A stretch of 64,000 bases of DNA from Pusillimonas sp. TS35 (GCF_009857885.1 NZ_WWER01000011.1:1-64000); one strand, 5' to 3'; numbered from the stretch's first letter, positions 1-7,804 are shown. Program-made: numbers and translations. The notes: generated by a model from the sequence alone, not told the origin.

Positions 1-1
1 G

Positions 2-94
2 CTGGGCTCGATCGGTGATATCCCGCCGGCCGAAGCCGAAGAGCGATACTATCGACAACTTGCAGCACCGGCTGAGGAACCTGTTTTACTTTAA
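2..94 (+). pseudogene. 3' tail of an IS3-family transposase (partial)
   Basis: The frame open from the window edge reads LGSIGDIPPAEAEERYYRQL and ends at a TAA at 92-94. A PPAEAE.RYY motif close to the C-terminus is typical of the DDE transposase OrfB of IS3-family elements. Only about 30 codons are inside the window, so it cannot be said whether the rest of the gene is intact. It sits outside a toxin-antitoxin pair and a tRNA scar, which fits the end of a mobile region. Confidence 0.6.
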
Positions 95-135
95 CCCAAC
101 AGCCTCCGCGATTTCCGGTTCGATTCACACTTGCT
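95..135 (+). mobile_element. possible right end of the IS3-type element
   Basis: Just after the transposase stop, the sequence around 100-129 (CAGCCTCCGCGATTTCCGG then TTCGATTCA) resembles the terminal inverted repeat usually found directly after orfB in IS3-group elements. The other end lies outside the window, so neither the repeat nor a target duplication can be confirmed. Confidence 0.35.
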
Positions 136-149
136 CGCGGCTCTGGCCT

Positions 150-360
150 TCAATGAATCGCCTCATGGGGCACCTCGCTCAAAACAGGTGCTGCGATTTT
201 AATTTTTGGGCTGCCGCCCGCAAAGCGTTTCCACACAGCCTCGGTCGAAAACGGCCGGTCGCTAGTGGCTGCTATGACTGCGGATTCAGCCGGGGAACGC
301 AATACGTATTCCAGATGCACAAAGAACGACGTTTCTGCGCCTCCGTACATGCCTTCGAAA
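150..360 (-). pseudogene. unidentified protein-like remnant
   Basis: The minus-strand frame ending at a TGA at 150-152 has protein-like composition over about 65 codons (for example ETSFFVHLEYVLRSP and RPFSTEAVWKRFAGG). Upstream of about 360 it loses that character and runs into the toxin gene. I do not recognise the family. I read it as the C-terminal remnant of a gene cut off during insertion of the neighbouring elements, but it could be a chance open frame. Confidence 0.25.
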
Positions 361-451
361 CGTAGCGGCCTCTTTCGCAAGGGCTTCCCCTTAGAGAACG
401 CTCCCTGCCTATCATTGAGCCAGCCGCCGCTACGACAGTAAAGAGATGGTA

Positions 452-486
452 TTGAGCTTTTCAAAACATACAAAATATTGTATAAA
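452..486 (+). promoter_or_regulatory. higBA promoter with palindromic operator
   Basis: An inverted repeat ATACAA-AATA-TTGTAT lies at 468-483 with perfect 6-nt arms. It overlaps candidate -10 hexamers (TATTGT at 476-481, TATAAA at 481-486). TTGAGC at 452-457 is a possible -35 with an 18-nt spacer to TATTGT. Antitoxins of HigA type usually autorepress through such palindromes, so this is the likely HigA binding site. A start point near 488-493 would leave almost no 5' leader. Confidence 0.55.
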
Positions 487-492
487 TTAGGC

Positions 493-831
493 ATGCCGCT
501 GTTCAAGCCTGTCGAGTTCCTCGGAACCTCACTTGATGATCTTCGCGCCTTCCCGCCCTCTGCCAAGCGCGAAGCGGGTTACCAGATCGATCAGGTGCAG
601 AACGGTTTAGATCCGGATGACTGGAAGCCTATGAACACAGTGGGCCAAGGCGTCAGAGAAATCCGCGTTCGCGATAGTGCCGGTGCCTTCAGGGTTGTCT
701 ACGTCGCCAGGTTCGCCGATGCCGTCTATGTGATTCACTGCTTTCAGAAAAAGACGGAGAAAACCAGCAAGGCGGATATAGACTTGGCCTCGAAACGTTA
801 TCGGGACCTATTGCAGGAGCTGAGCAAATGA
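493..831 (+). CDS. higB: RelE/HigB-type toxin (phage Gp49-like family)
   Basis: The product is a 112-residue mRNA interferase-like toxin of the RelE/ParE superfamily, HigB/Gp49-like group. Supporting features are the N-terminal helix (LDDLRAFPPSAKREAGYQID), the central strand motif REIRVRDSAGAFRVVYVARF and the C-terminal basic segment FQKKTEKTSKADIDLA. Toxins of this group cleave mRNA on translating ribosomes. The ATG at 493 is preferred: a TTG at 478 is in frame but lies inside the operator. Neither has a clear Shine-Dalgarno sequence, so the mRNA may be close to leaderless. The stop overlaps the antitoxin start in ATGA (828-831), so the pair is translationally coupled, toxin first as in higBA loci. 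Confidence 0.85.
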   Translation: MPLFKPVEFLGTSLDDLRAFPPSAKREAGYQIDQVQNGLDPDDWKPMNTVGQGVREIRVRDSAGAFRVVYVARFADAVYVIHCFQKKTEKTSKADIDLASKRYRDLLQELSK

Positions 832-1109
832 GCAAGCAACGATTTACCAGCGTCTGGGATGCCATCGAGGACACCACGGAAGAAGCTGAAAACATGAAAC
901 TTCGTTCAGTCCTCATGACAGCGCTGAAGCAGCACATTATTCACGTCAAGATGAGCCAGGCCGAAGCCGCCAAGCTTTTTGGCGTGACCCAGCCCCGCGT
1001 CTCTGACCTGATGCGTGGAAAAATCAATGTTTTTGGTCTTGATGCACTGGTCAATATGGCCGCTGCCGCTGGGCTGCACATTGAGATGCGTGTACTTGAA
1101 CCTGCCTAG
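828..1109 (+). CDS. higA: XRE-family antitoxin (HigA-like)
   Basis: The 93-residue protein carries a helix-turn-helix of the Cro/C1 (XRE) type at about residues 38-62, with SQAEAAKLFGVTQPRVSDLM as the two recognition helices. The N-terminal arm WDAIEDTTEEAENMKLRS matches the HTH_37/HigA2-type antitoxins paired with Gp49-like toxins. It should neutralise the upstream toxin by direct binding and repress the operon at the palindrome at 468-483. The start overlaps the toxin stop by 4 nt. Confidence 0.85.
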   Translation: MSKQRFTSVWDAIEDTTEEAENMKLRSVLMTALKQHIIHVKMSQAEAAKLFGVTQPRVSDLMRGKINVFGLDALVNMAAAAGLHIEMRVLEPA

Positions 1110-1244
1110 GGTTGGGCACCAGAGTTTCGAGTCAAGGACTTTGGAATAAAAGTTCGCAAAACCGCATGAAATCGACATGTTTTTAACGTTTTTTGGAATA
1201 TGGTTTGGCTGGAAACCCGCATGAACATTGACCTCAATAATTGT

Positions 1245-1290
1245 CCTGTCACGCCGGGGGTAGCGGGTTCGAGCCCCGTCCGCTCCGCCA
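1245..1290 (+). tRNA. 3' fragment of tRNA-Asp (GTC), attachment-site scar
   Basis: From about 1245 the sequence matches my recollection of bacterial tRNA-Asp from the anticodon loop (CTGTCAC, anticodon GTC) through the anticodon 3' stem GCCGG, a T-arm GCGGG-TTCGAGC-CCCGT, the acceptor strand CCGCTCC, discriminator G and encoded CCA at 1288-1290. The 5' half (D-arm and the GGAGCGG acceptor strand) is missing, so it cannot be a functional tRNA. A duplicated tRNA 3' end is the usual attR left by an element that integrates into a tRNA gene and restores an intact copy at its other end. Confidence 0.7.
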
Positions 1291-1301
1291 AATAATTCAG
1301 T

Positions 1302-1335
1302 AAAAAACGCTTACACCATGTAAGTGCGTTTTTTT
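1302..1335 (+). terminator. Rho-independent terminator after the tRNA-Asp fragment
   Basis: An A-rich left arm TAAAAAACGCTTAC, a short loop ACCAT and the right arm GTAAGTGCG are followed by a T7 run. It lies 11 nt after the CCA end, so it is probably the original terminator of the tRNA-Asp transcript. Confidence 0.7.
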
Positions 1336-1598
1336 GCTCGATGCCCCCTGTTATTGCTCACTGGCGTGACCTTGCCAGGCACTCGGTACGGTCGCCTTCG
1401 CACCCCATCCGCATGCGCTACACATCCCCGTTCGGGATCACGGGCTCTTGGTATAAACTTCAGAATCATCACAATATTCACTCAGGGCCACCGCACTGGC
1501 TGCGTAGGATGCTGGCAACTCAGCAACCCGCCCGAGTTCCCTGCCTCCGCAACCGCGTTCTTACACCGCAATCCGTTTGCAACCCGGAGGACTCTTCC

Positions 1599-2231
1599 AT
1601 GATGAAACTATACGGATATGGCCCTACGCGCTCGCTGCGCGCGCTGTGGGCCCTCAAAGAACTCGACGCCGAATTCGAGTTCGTCCCTGTCAACCTCGCC
1701 GCCGGCGAGCATCTGCATCCCGACTTCCTGCGCCTGAATCCGGCCGCCAAGCTGCCCGTCCTCGTTGACGGCGATCTGGTGCTCACGGAGTCGGCCGCCA
1801 TTGTCATGTATCTGGCCGAAAAATACGGCGACAAAGGGCTGGTTCCGGCCGACCCAAAAGAACGGGCGCTGGCGTATCGCTGGTCGCTGTTCGCGGTGAC
1901 CGAACTGGAGCAGCCGCTGTGGCGGATCGCCCGCAATTCGTTCGTCTATCCAGAGGAGAAGCGCTTGCCGGCGGATATCCCGCATGCACAGGAAGATTTT
2001 CTGGCCATGGCGGCGGTGCTTGAACGCCATATGGAGGGGCGTGAATACATCGTCGGCGACGGCATCACCATCGCCGATTGCATCACAGCCTATCTACTGG
2101 ACTGGGGCGAACGGATTGGCCTGCTCGAGAGCTTTCCGAATCTCAAGGCATACATGACCCGCATGTACGCGCGCCCCAATGCGCCGCAGCGGATTGCAGA
2201 CGCGTTTGCCAGCATTCAATCCAGCACCTGA
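1599..2231 (+). CDS. glutathione S-transferase family protein
   Basis: The product is 210 residues, the usual length for a cytosolic GST. The N-terminal thioredoxin-like domain (about 1-80) has the GPTRSLRALWAL start, the cis-proline in NPAAKLPVLVDGDLVL and the glutathione-binding ESAAIVMYLAEKYG. The C-terminal all-helical domain ends with the conserved ITIADCITAYLLDW N-capping region. The ATG at 1599 has GGAGG at 1586-1590. The substrate is not evident. The stop is 10 nt before the SRPBCC gene, so the two are probably cotranscribed. The open frame extends upstream to 1341, but that stretch does not look like a GST. In 1336-1598 I see no other gene and no convincing promoter. Confidence 0.85.
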   Translation: MMKLYGYGPTRSLRALWALKELDAEFEFVPVNLAAGEHLHPDFLRLNPAAKLPVLVDGDLVLTESAAIVMYLAEKYGDKGLVPADPKERALAYRWSLFAVTELEQPLWRIARNSFVYPEEKRLPADIPHAQEDFLAMAAVLERHMEGREYIVGDGITIADCITAYLLDWGERIGLLESFPNLKAYMTRMYARPNAPQRIADAFASIQSST

Positions 2232-2241
2232 AGGAGAAACC

Positions 2242-2688
2242 ATGGCAACCGGAACCGTTCACTTGCACCGCATCCTGCGTGCCCCGCCAGAGCGCGTCTA
2301 TCGTGCCTTCCTGGAACCAGACGCCCTCGTGAAATGGATAGCGCCGTACGGCTATACCTGTCAGGTGCACCATATGGACGCCAAGGTAGGCGGCACATAC
2401 AAAATGTCGTTCCGCAACTTCAGCACCGGCGCCAGCCACGCCTTCGGCGGCGAATACATCGAGCTGGTGCCGGGCGAGATAATCCGTTATTCAGACCAGT
2501 TCGAAAACCCTGATATGCCTGAACAAATGATCACCCGGGTTGCCTTGAAGCAGGTATCCTGCGGCACAGAAATCACTGTCGTGCAGGAAGGCATCCCCGA
2601 GGCGATACCGGCCGAAATGTGCTATTTAGGCTGGCAGGAATCACTATTGCAATTGGCCAGGCTGGTCGAGCCAGATATCCCAGGCTAA
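2242..2688 (+). CDS. SRPBCC/AHSA1-like domain protein
   Basis: A 148-residue START-like fold protein of the SRPBCC family (Activator of Hsp90 ATPase 1-like type): N-terminal LHRILRAPPERVYRAFLEPDALVKWI, the GGTYKMSFRN strand and the C-terminal helix with GWQESLLQLARLVEP. The family binds hydrophobic ligands. No specific ligand can be inferred. GGAG precedes the ATG at 2242. The 3' end overlaps the convergent FMN dehydrogenase by 4 nt. Confidence 0.8.
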   Translation: MATGTVHLHRILRAPPERVYRAFLEPDALVKWIAPYGYTCQVHHMDAKVGGTYKMSFRNFSTGASHAFGGEYIELVPGEIIRYSDQFENPDMPEQMITRVALKQVSCGTEITVVQEGIPEAIPAEMCYLGWQESLLQLARLVEPDIPG

Positions 2689-3947
2689 ACAGCATCGCTA
2701 TCCGCAACGGCCCAGCGCTCAAGTGTGCCGTCAGGCAGTGGCGCGGCGACCAGGGGCAAATACGGATGCCAGCAGTCCGATGCAGTCACCGCGCGCAGGC
2801 AGGCCGCATCCACATCGGTCAGCCGCGTCAGACCCAGCATCGCGGCATTGCGGCGCAACTCGAGAGCCAACAGGTCAATGGCGCGCAGAACACCAGCCTC
2901 GCCTCCCACCGCCGCCGCATAGCCGAAAGGCCGCCCCACGAAAACGAAGCGGGCGCCCAGCGCCAGCGCCTTAACCACGTCAGTGCCGCGCCGGATACCG
3001 CTGTCCATCATGACGGGTACACCCGGGCAAGCGCGCACGATTTCGGGCAACACCCGCAGCGGCGCCACAGCGCCGTCCAGTTGCCGACCGCCATGATTGG
3101 ATACGATCACGCCATCAGCGCCCAGATCGACAGCCCTGCGCGCATCCAGCGCCGACAGTACACCCTTGATGATGAGCCTGCCGGGCCAAAGCGCCCGAAT
3201 GCGTTCAAAGTAAGCCCAGTTCAGATGACCGCGATCAGAAAAGTCGCGCAGCACGTGACGCGACAAGATCGGCGCGCCGCGGCTTGCATAATTGTTCTCG
3301 AAATGCGGTATGCCGCTGCGACAGAGCGTGCGCACACAGGTGCCCAGCGTCCAGCGCGGATGCATGAGGGCATCGGCCAACAGCCTCAACGAGGGCCGCA
3401 GCGGCGTGGAAAACCCCGCTCTGACGTTGTTCTCGCGATTGGCGGCCACTGGCGTATCGACCGTGATGACCAGTTTCTCATAGCCAGCCGCACGTACACG
3501 CGCGATCAGCGCTTCGATCTGCGCCAGCGTACCCGGCAAATAGGCCTGGAACCACACATGGCGGCCCGCCGCCGCCACTTCCTCCAATCTGGTCAGGGAC
3601 GACCCGCTCATGATCATGGGCACGTCCGCACGCCCCGCCGCGCTGGCTTGGGCCAGATCGCCCCGATAGGCTGTCAGCGCACCAAGCCCCATGGGCGCGA
3701 TGCCGAAAGGCGCCGCATATGCTTCGTCCCACAGTTTGGCGCTGATATCAACACAGGACACATCGCGCATTACACGAGGCACAAACCCCAACTCCTGGAA
3801 TACGGTACGGTTCTGATCACGCGATGTATTGGTTTCGACGCCGCCCGATACATAAGCAAACAATGCCCGCGGCAGATAACGCCGTGCAGCCTGCTCGAAA
3901 TCATCCAGGCTCAACAGGCTATCCAGCCTCTTCTTGGAATACTGCAT
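2685..3947 (-). CDS. FMN-dependent L-2-hydroxyacid dehydrogenase (lactate dehydrogenase/mandelate dehydrogenase family)
   Basis: Oxidises an L-2-hydroxyacid to the 2-oxoacid using FMN. The 420-residue protein shows the (beta/alpha)8 family signature: Tyr32 in FAYVSGG, Lys261 in IIKGVLS, the active-site SNHGGRQLDG at 283-292 with catalytic His285, and the phosphate-binding region around D315 and R319 followed by ALGARFVFVGRP. About 35 C-terminal residues exceed the usual length of about 380. The substrate is not fixed by the sequence. It is the last gene of a four-gene operon, so the substrate is probably the acid captured by the Bug protein 64 nt upstream. Confidence 0.88.
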   Translation of the reverse strand: MQYSKKRLDSLLSLDDFEQAARRYLPRALFAYVSGGVETNTSRDQNRTVFQELGFVPRVMRDVSCVDISAKLWDEAYAAPFGIAPMGLGALTAYRGDLAQASAAGRADVPMIMSGSSLTRLEEVAAAGRHVWFQAYLPGTLAQIEALIARVRAAGYEKLVITVDTPVAANRENNVRAGFSTPLRPSLRLLADALMHPRWTLGTCVRTLCRSGIPHFENNYASRGAPILSRHVLRDFSDRGHLNWAYFERIRALWPGRLIIKGVLSALDARRAVDLGADGVIVSNHGGRQLDGAVAPLRVLPEIVRACPGVPVMMDSGIRRGTDVVKALALGARFVFVGRPFGYAAAVGGEAGVLRAIDLLALELRRNAAMLGLTRLTDVDAACLRAVTASDCWHPYLPLVAAPLPDGTLERWAVADSDAV

Positions 3948-4011
3948 AGTTCTCCACCTACCGAGCGACGGGGCGCACTGCGGCGCGCCCCATTACCCTG
4001 CCGTCCAGGCT

Positions 4012-5013
4012 TTACTCCGACCAAGGGGAATCTTTCCAGACCTGGCGGAACTGCGCTTCACTAGCCATGAGCTCAACCCTGTACTCCTCAGGCCCAAGAT
4101 AGCGCATGGGCACGAACATCTTGCGCGATTTTTCTCGGAATTCAGGATCGTTGGCCGCCTTTTTCACTGCGTCGACCAGCTTGACGCGCACGTCTTCAGG
4201 CAACCCCTTTGGCGCACCGATGCCTCGCAGCGACGACATAATGATGTCGTAGCCCTGCTCCTTGAATGTAGGCAAATCAGGGGCAACATCTGACCGCTCG
4301 TGGCTCATCACGCCCAACGGCCGCATCGGCGAGCCGCCATCCATATAGGCCTTCACTTCACCGATATTCATGGCGGCCAGGGTGATCTCGCCGCCTGTAA
4401 TGGCTGTGCGCACTGGGCCGGCCCCCTTGTATGGCACATGCACCATCTCGACGCCAGCCGCCTTCTGGAAGGCCAGCATAGCCAGGTGGTCGTCAGACCC
4501 CTTGCCCGTGGTACCCACCGTCACCTCGCCCGGGTGTGCTTTGGCATACTTGGCCAACTCGCTCAGCGTCTTGAAATCATGCTTGCCGGTATTGATCGCG
4601 AAGCTATCCGGATCATCGATCAGATTGCCCAGCAGATCGAAGCCGGTCCAATGATACTGTGCCTTGCGTTCGATCGGAATCGTGAGCAGATTGGGCGTGT
4701 TCAAAAAACCGATCGTGTATCCATCTGGCTTGGCGCGGGCGATCTCTGCAAAGCCAATCTCACCGCCCGCGCCCGGCCGGTTCAGCACGACGATACGCGC
4801 GTTGTTGCCCAGATACTTCTCGATATAGGGCGCCAGCGCACGGGCCACCAAGTCAGTGCCTCCGCCGGGGCCATATGACACGACCATATTGATCGGATGC
4901 TCGGGGTAAGCGGCCTGAGCAGCGGGCATGGCCACCGCACTGATCATCATGGCTGAAGCGGCCAGTGCAAGCACCTTGCGTGGCATGCGGCACACAATAG
5001 AAAAGTTATGCAT
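4012..5013 (-). CDS. Bug/TctC-family tripartite tricarboxylate transporter binding receptor
   Basis: A 333-residue periplasmic solute receptor. The signal peptide spans about residues 1-34 (basic MPRKVL, hydrophobic core, cleavage near AQA-AYPEHP). The mature protein has the family hallmarks MVVSYGPGGGTDLVAR, NRPGAGGEIG and the ligand-loop VPYKGAGPVRTAITGGEI. Known members bind carboxylates such as citrate, glutamate or nicotinate. AGAGGAG lies 7 nt before the ATG. No TctA/TctB membrane genes are nearby, so it must use a distant permease or act as a sensor. Its place between two hydroxyacid dehydrogenases suggests a 2-hydroxyacid ligand. Confidence 0.9.
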   Translation of the reverse strand: MHNFSIVCRMPRKVLALAASAMMISAVAMPAAQAAYPEHPINMVVSYGPGGGTDLVARALAPYIEKYLGNNARIVVLNRPGAGGEIGFAEIARAKPDGYTIGFLNTPNLLTIPIERKAQYHWTGFDLLGNLIDDPDSFAINTGKHDFKTLSELAKYAKAHPGEVTVGTTGKGSDDHLAMLAFQKAAGVEMVHVPYKGAGPVRTAITGGEITLAAMNIGEVKAYMDGGSPMRPLGVMSHERSDVAPDLPTFKEQGYDIIMSSLRGIGAPKGLPEDVRVKLVDAVKKAANDPEFREKSRKMFVPMRYLGPEEYRVELMASEAQFRQVWKDSPWSE

Positions 5014-5056
5014 CGTTCAGTCTCCTCTGGTTTTAAATGATCCCGCTCGCATGACT

Positions 5057-6076
5057 TCAGGCTGCGAAGCCTGCCAGAAAGCGCGGGTAGATTTCCGGAT
5101 TTACCATCCGGGCCGGGGCGGCACCCTCACAAATGTCGACGATCTGCCGAGCCGCCAATGCCGCAACGTTGCGCCGACCTTCATGGGTAACGCCGGCCGT
5201 GTGGTAGGTGGGCACCACATTGTCCAGCGTCAATAGGGGATGATCGGGCGGCGGCGGTTCGACAGACCAAACGTCCAGGCCGGCGCCTCCCAGATGACCC
5301 GCCAACAATGCTTGATAGAGATCCACCTCGTTGTGGATACCGCCCCGTGCCGTCGTCACAAAGTACGCACCGCGCTTCATTTGCTGGAAGCGCTTCGCGT
5401 TGAAAAGGCCGAGCGTTTCAGGGGTGCGCGGGCAATGCAGCGACACGATATCGCTGCGCGCCAGCAACTCCTCCAGCGACACAGGCGCTGCGCCTCGCGC
5501 CACAATCTCTTGCTGGTCTAGGTAAGGATCAGATGCCAGCACTTTCATGCCAAACGCTGCAGCCAGCCTGGCTGTGCGGGTACCGATATGCCCGATACCC
5601 ACCAAACCCAGGGTTTTACCGCCGATCTCGTTGCCCATGAGGTCTTCGCGCGTGAAGGCGACGCCGTCCCTTCGCCTGAGTCGACGGGCCGACTCAGGAA
5701 GGCGGCGCGCAAGCGCAAGCATCAATGCCAGCGCATGCTCCGCCACCGATTGCGCATTCCCGCCCGCCTGATTCACCACCAAGATACCCGCCGCACTGCA
5801 GGCCCGGATGTCGACGGTGTCGTAGCCCGCCCCCGACGTGGATACGCATTTGAGTTTCGGGCAACGGCTGATCAGCTCGGCACTTACCAGCAAATGGGGA
5901 GGAACCTCATCGCGCGCCGCCGTAATGTGATAGATTTCGGCTTCGGACAGCAATGCCCAATTGCGCTCCATATCGCCGTCACACGCCAATACGTCCAGCG
6001 TCACATCCGCCGACGCCGCAAGAATCTCGTCGAAACACGGCGCTGTCCACACATCCAGCCGCACAACCCGAATCAT
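5057..6076 (-). CDS. NAD(P)-dependent D-2-hydroxyacid dehydrogenase
   Basis: A 339-residue member of the D-isomer-specific 2-hydroxyacid dehydrogenase family (phosphoglycerate/glyoxylate dehydrogenase type). The NAD-binding Rossmann motif is GLVGIGHIGT. The catalytic triad can be placed at Arg in TTARGGIHNE, Glu in DVWSVEPPPP and His in PTYHTAGVTHEG. It would interconvert a D-2-hydroxyacid and its 2-oxoacid in the cytoplasm. The start overlaps the upstream aldolase stop by 4 nt, and the Bug gene follows after 43 nt. Confidence 0.88.
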   Translation of the reverse strand: MIRVVRLDVWTAPCFDEILAASADVTLDVLACDGDMERNWALLSEAEIYHITAARDEVPPHLLVSAELISRCPKLKCVSTSGAGYDTVDIRACSAAGILVVNQAGGNAQSVAEHALALMLALARRLPESARRLRRRDGVAFTREDLMGNEIGGKTLGLVGIGHIGTRTARLAAAFGMKVLASDPYLDQQEIVARGAAPVSLEELLARSDIVSLHCPRTPETLGLFNAKRFQQMKRGAYFVTTARGGIHNEVDLYQALLAGHLGGAGLDVWSVEPPPPDHPLLTLDNVVPTYHTAGVTHEGRRNVAALAARQIVDICEGAAPARMVNPEIYPRFLAGFAA

Positions 6077-6747
6077 GCAATCACCTCGCAGTTCAAGCGC
6101 GTGAGCGTCTGATCGATCCAGGCCGTATCGAGGCGATCAGCGTCGATATCGGCGAGCATGCCCTGCTCAAGCAGATGCTTGGCGTGCGCTGCTTCATACA
6201 CCTCGGCCACCTCATCAATAGGCACGCACAGCAGGCCATCCTCGTCACCCAGCATCAGGTCGCCGGGCTGGACGATCATGCCGTTCAGGCTGATCGGCAC
6301 GTTGATCTCGCCCGGCCCATCTTTGTATGGCCCGCGATGCGTGACCCCTCCCGCGTAGACTGGGAAGTCGTGCTTGCCTATCGTTCCCGCATCCCGTATA
6401 GCGCCGTGGATGACGATACCGGCCAGCCCTCGGCGCTGCGCGGTGGCGGTCATGATCTCACCGATAATGGCATTGCTCAGGTCGCCACCCGCATCCACCA
6501 CGAGCACATCGCCAGGCGCCGCCATGGATAACGCCTTATGCACCATCAGGTTGTCCCCGGGGCGCGTCCTCACAGTGAACGCTGGCCCAGCTAACACACC
6601 GCCAGCGTGCATAGGACGCAGATTAGCGCCGCCGCCGCTCATGCGCGCCATCACATCGCTCACATTCGCCACCGGGATATGCCTGAACCTTTCAACCCAT
6701 GCCGCATCCACACGACGCGTGAGCGAAAAAATGCGAAAACCTATCAT
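6073..6747 (-). CDS. RraA-like/4-hydroxy-4-methyl-2-oxoglutarate aldolase family protein
   Basis: The 224-residue protein has the RraA/HMG-aldolase fold: IPVANVSDVMARM near the N-terminus, the DAGGDLSNAIIGEIM loop and the metal/substrate motif GIVIHGAIRDAGTI with the Arg-Asp pair. Family aldolases cleave 4-hydroxy-2-oxo acids to pyruvate or decarboxylate oxaloacetate. RraA proper inhibits RNase E. The catabolic neighbours favour the aldolase reading. The open frame extends 22 codons further upstream, but the ATG at 6747 has GGAGG close before it and matches family length. It is the first gene of the operon. Confidence 0.78.
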   Translation of the reverse strand: MIGFRIFSLTRRVDAAWVERFRHIPVANVSDVMARMSGGGANLRPMHAGGVLAGPAFTVRTRPGDNLMVHKALSMAAPGDVLVVDAGGDLSNAIIGEIMTATAQRRGLAGIVIHGAIRDAGTIGKHDFPVYAGGVTHRGPYKDGPGEINVPISLNGMIVQPGDLMLGDEDGLLCVPIDEVAEVYEAAHAKHLLEQGMLADIDADRLDTAWIDQTLTRLNCEVIA

Positions 6748-6895
6748 TGCCTCCTGTCCTCCAATAAGCTGGTCGTCGAGGCCCGGGCCGCCGCGCAGCG
6801 CGTCGCGCGGCACCGATTTCGGATCGGACCTTCAGAACGTCATTGAACAGACAGGAATTCTAGAGATGCAGGCGTTGCCAAATGCGCAATTTTTC

Positions 6896-6910
6896 TGCGT
6901 TTTTAACGCA
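6896..6910. promoter_or_regulatory. palindromic operator candidate for the LysR regulator
   Basis: TGCGTT-TTT-AACGCA is a perfect 15-nt inverted repeat with T at one end and A at the other. It lies between the LysR stop codon (6914) and the aldolase start (6747), the only intergenic space in front of the hydroxyacid operon. LysR-type regulators bind such dyads, so it is the best candidate for control of the operon. Confidence 0.45.
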
Positions 6911-6913
6911 AAC

Positions 6914-7801
6914 TTATTGCGAACCCCGCCCCTCGAACACATGTACGGCATGATCCAACAACGCCTGTACCAAGGCCAATCGGGGGCCTTGTTTGTTCCA
7001 GATCATGCCGATGCGGCGGATAGGCGTCCGCTCGGGCAGCGGCACCTTGATCATCGAGCGCGCACGATAAGCGATGGAGAATGAGTCTGGCACCAGCGAC
7101 ACGCCTACGCCTCGCTCCACCAGGGCCACAATTGTTAACAGGCTGTCGATCTCCAGGCGCTGACGCGGAAACAGATTATTGTCTTTCAGGTATCTGTCCA
7201 CCAATTGGCCGCTGAATGCCTTGCGGTGGTAGCGAATGAAAGGCTCTTCGCTCAGCAGCGCATGCGCATCGCGCCCTTCCATGCCAAGCGGTGCAATCAC
7301 AGTAAGCGGCTCCTCCTGCAAAGTATGCCAGCCGCAATTCTTGTGCAGGGTAAAGGGCGGCTCGATCACCAGTGCCACGTCGAGCTGCCCGCGGTGTACC
7401 CGGCTGCATAGTTCCGCCGATGGGTCATAATCGATGAGAATGGATAGGTCAGGCTGCAGCCGCAGGCAGAACTCCTCGAGCAAGGCCGGCAGGTGTGTTG
7501 TCAGCCCCGAGAAGAACACGCCCAACCTCAGTTCCCCAGCGTGCGCACCGCTGGCAGCAATCGCCTGCATGTCCCGCGCATCCTGAAGCAATGCCTGCGC
7601 CCGGCTGTAAATCCGCAGCCCAGCCTCGGTGGGGCTGACGGTGTGGCCAGAACGCTGGATCAGCCCCGCACCCACCTCGTTCTCGAGGCTCCTGATGCGA
7701 GCCGCCACCGCCCCCGGCGTGATATGCAGCCGGCGCGCAGCCTCAGCCAACGAGCGGCATTCAATGACTCGAACAAAGCTTTCCAGATACTCGGTATTCA
7801 T
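6914..7801 (-). CDS. LysR-family transcriptional regulator
   Basis: The product is 295 residues, typical of LTTRs. The N-terminal winged helix-turn-helix spans about residues 1-60 (YLESFVRVIECRSLAEAARRLHITPGAVAARIRSLE), followed by the linker helix and a two-lobe effector domain starting near GELRLGVFFSG. It lies directly upstream of, and in the same direction as, the hydroxyacid operon, with 166 nt between. This makes it the likely regulator of that operon with a hydroxyacid or its product as inducer. Confidence 0.9.
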   Translation of the reverse strand: MNTEYLESFVRVIECRSLAEAARRLHITPGAVAARIRSLENEVGAGLIQRSGHTVSPTEAGLRIYSRAQALLQDARDMQAIAASGAHAGELRLGVFFSGLTTHLPALLEEFCLRLQPDLSILIDYDPSAELCSRVHRGQLDVALVIEPPFTLHKNCGWHTLQEEPLTVIAPLGMEGRDAHALLSEEPFIRYHRKAFSGQLVDRYLKDNNLFPRQRLEIDSLLTIVALVERGVGVSLVPDSFSIAYRARSMIKVPLPERTPIRRIGMIWNKQGPRLALVQALLDHAVHVFEGRGSQ

Positions 7802-7804
7802 ACT

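Noticed and set aside
1106-1291. 61-codon minus-strand open frame across the tRNA-Asp fragment
   Set aside because: Its start reads antisense through a tRNA 3' end, a well-known artefact; no gene character otherwise.
2619-4064. 481-codon plus-strand open frame
   Set aside because: It is the antisense of the FMN dehydrogenase, has Arg/His/Gln-rich composition and no family pattern.
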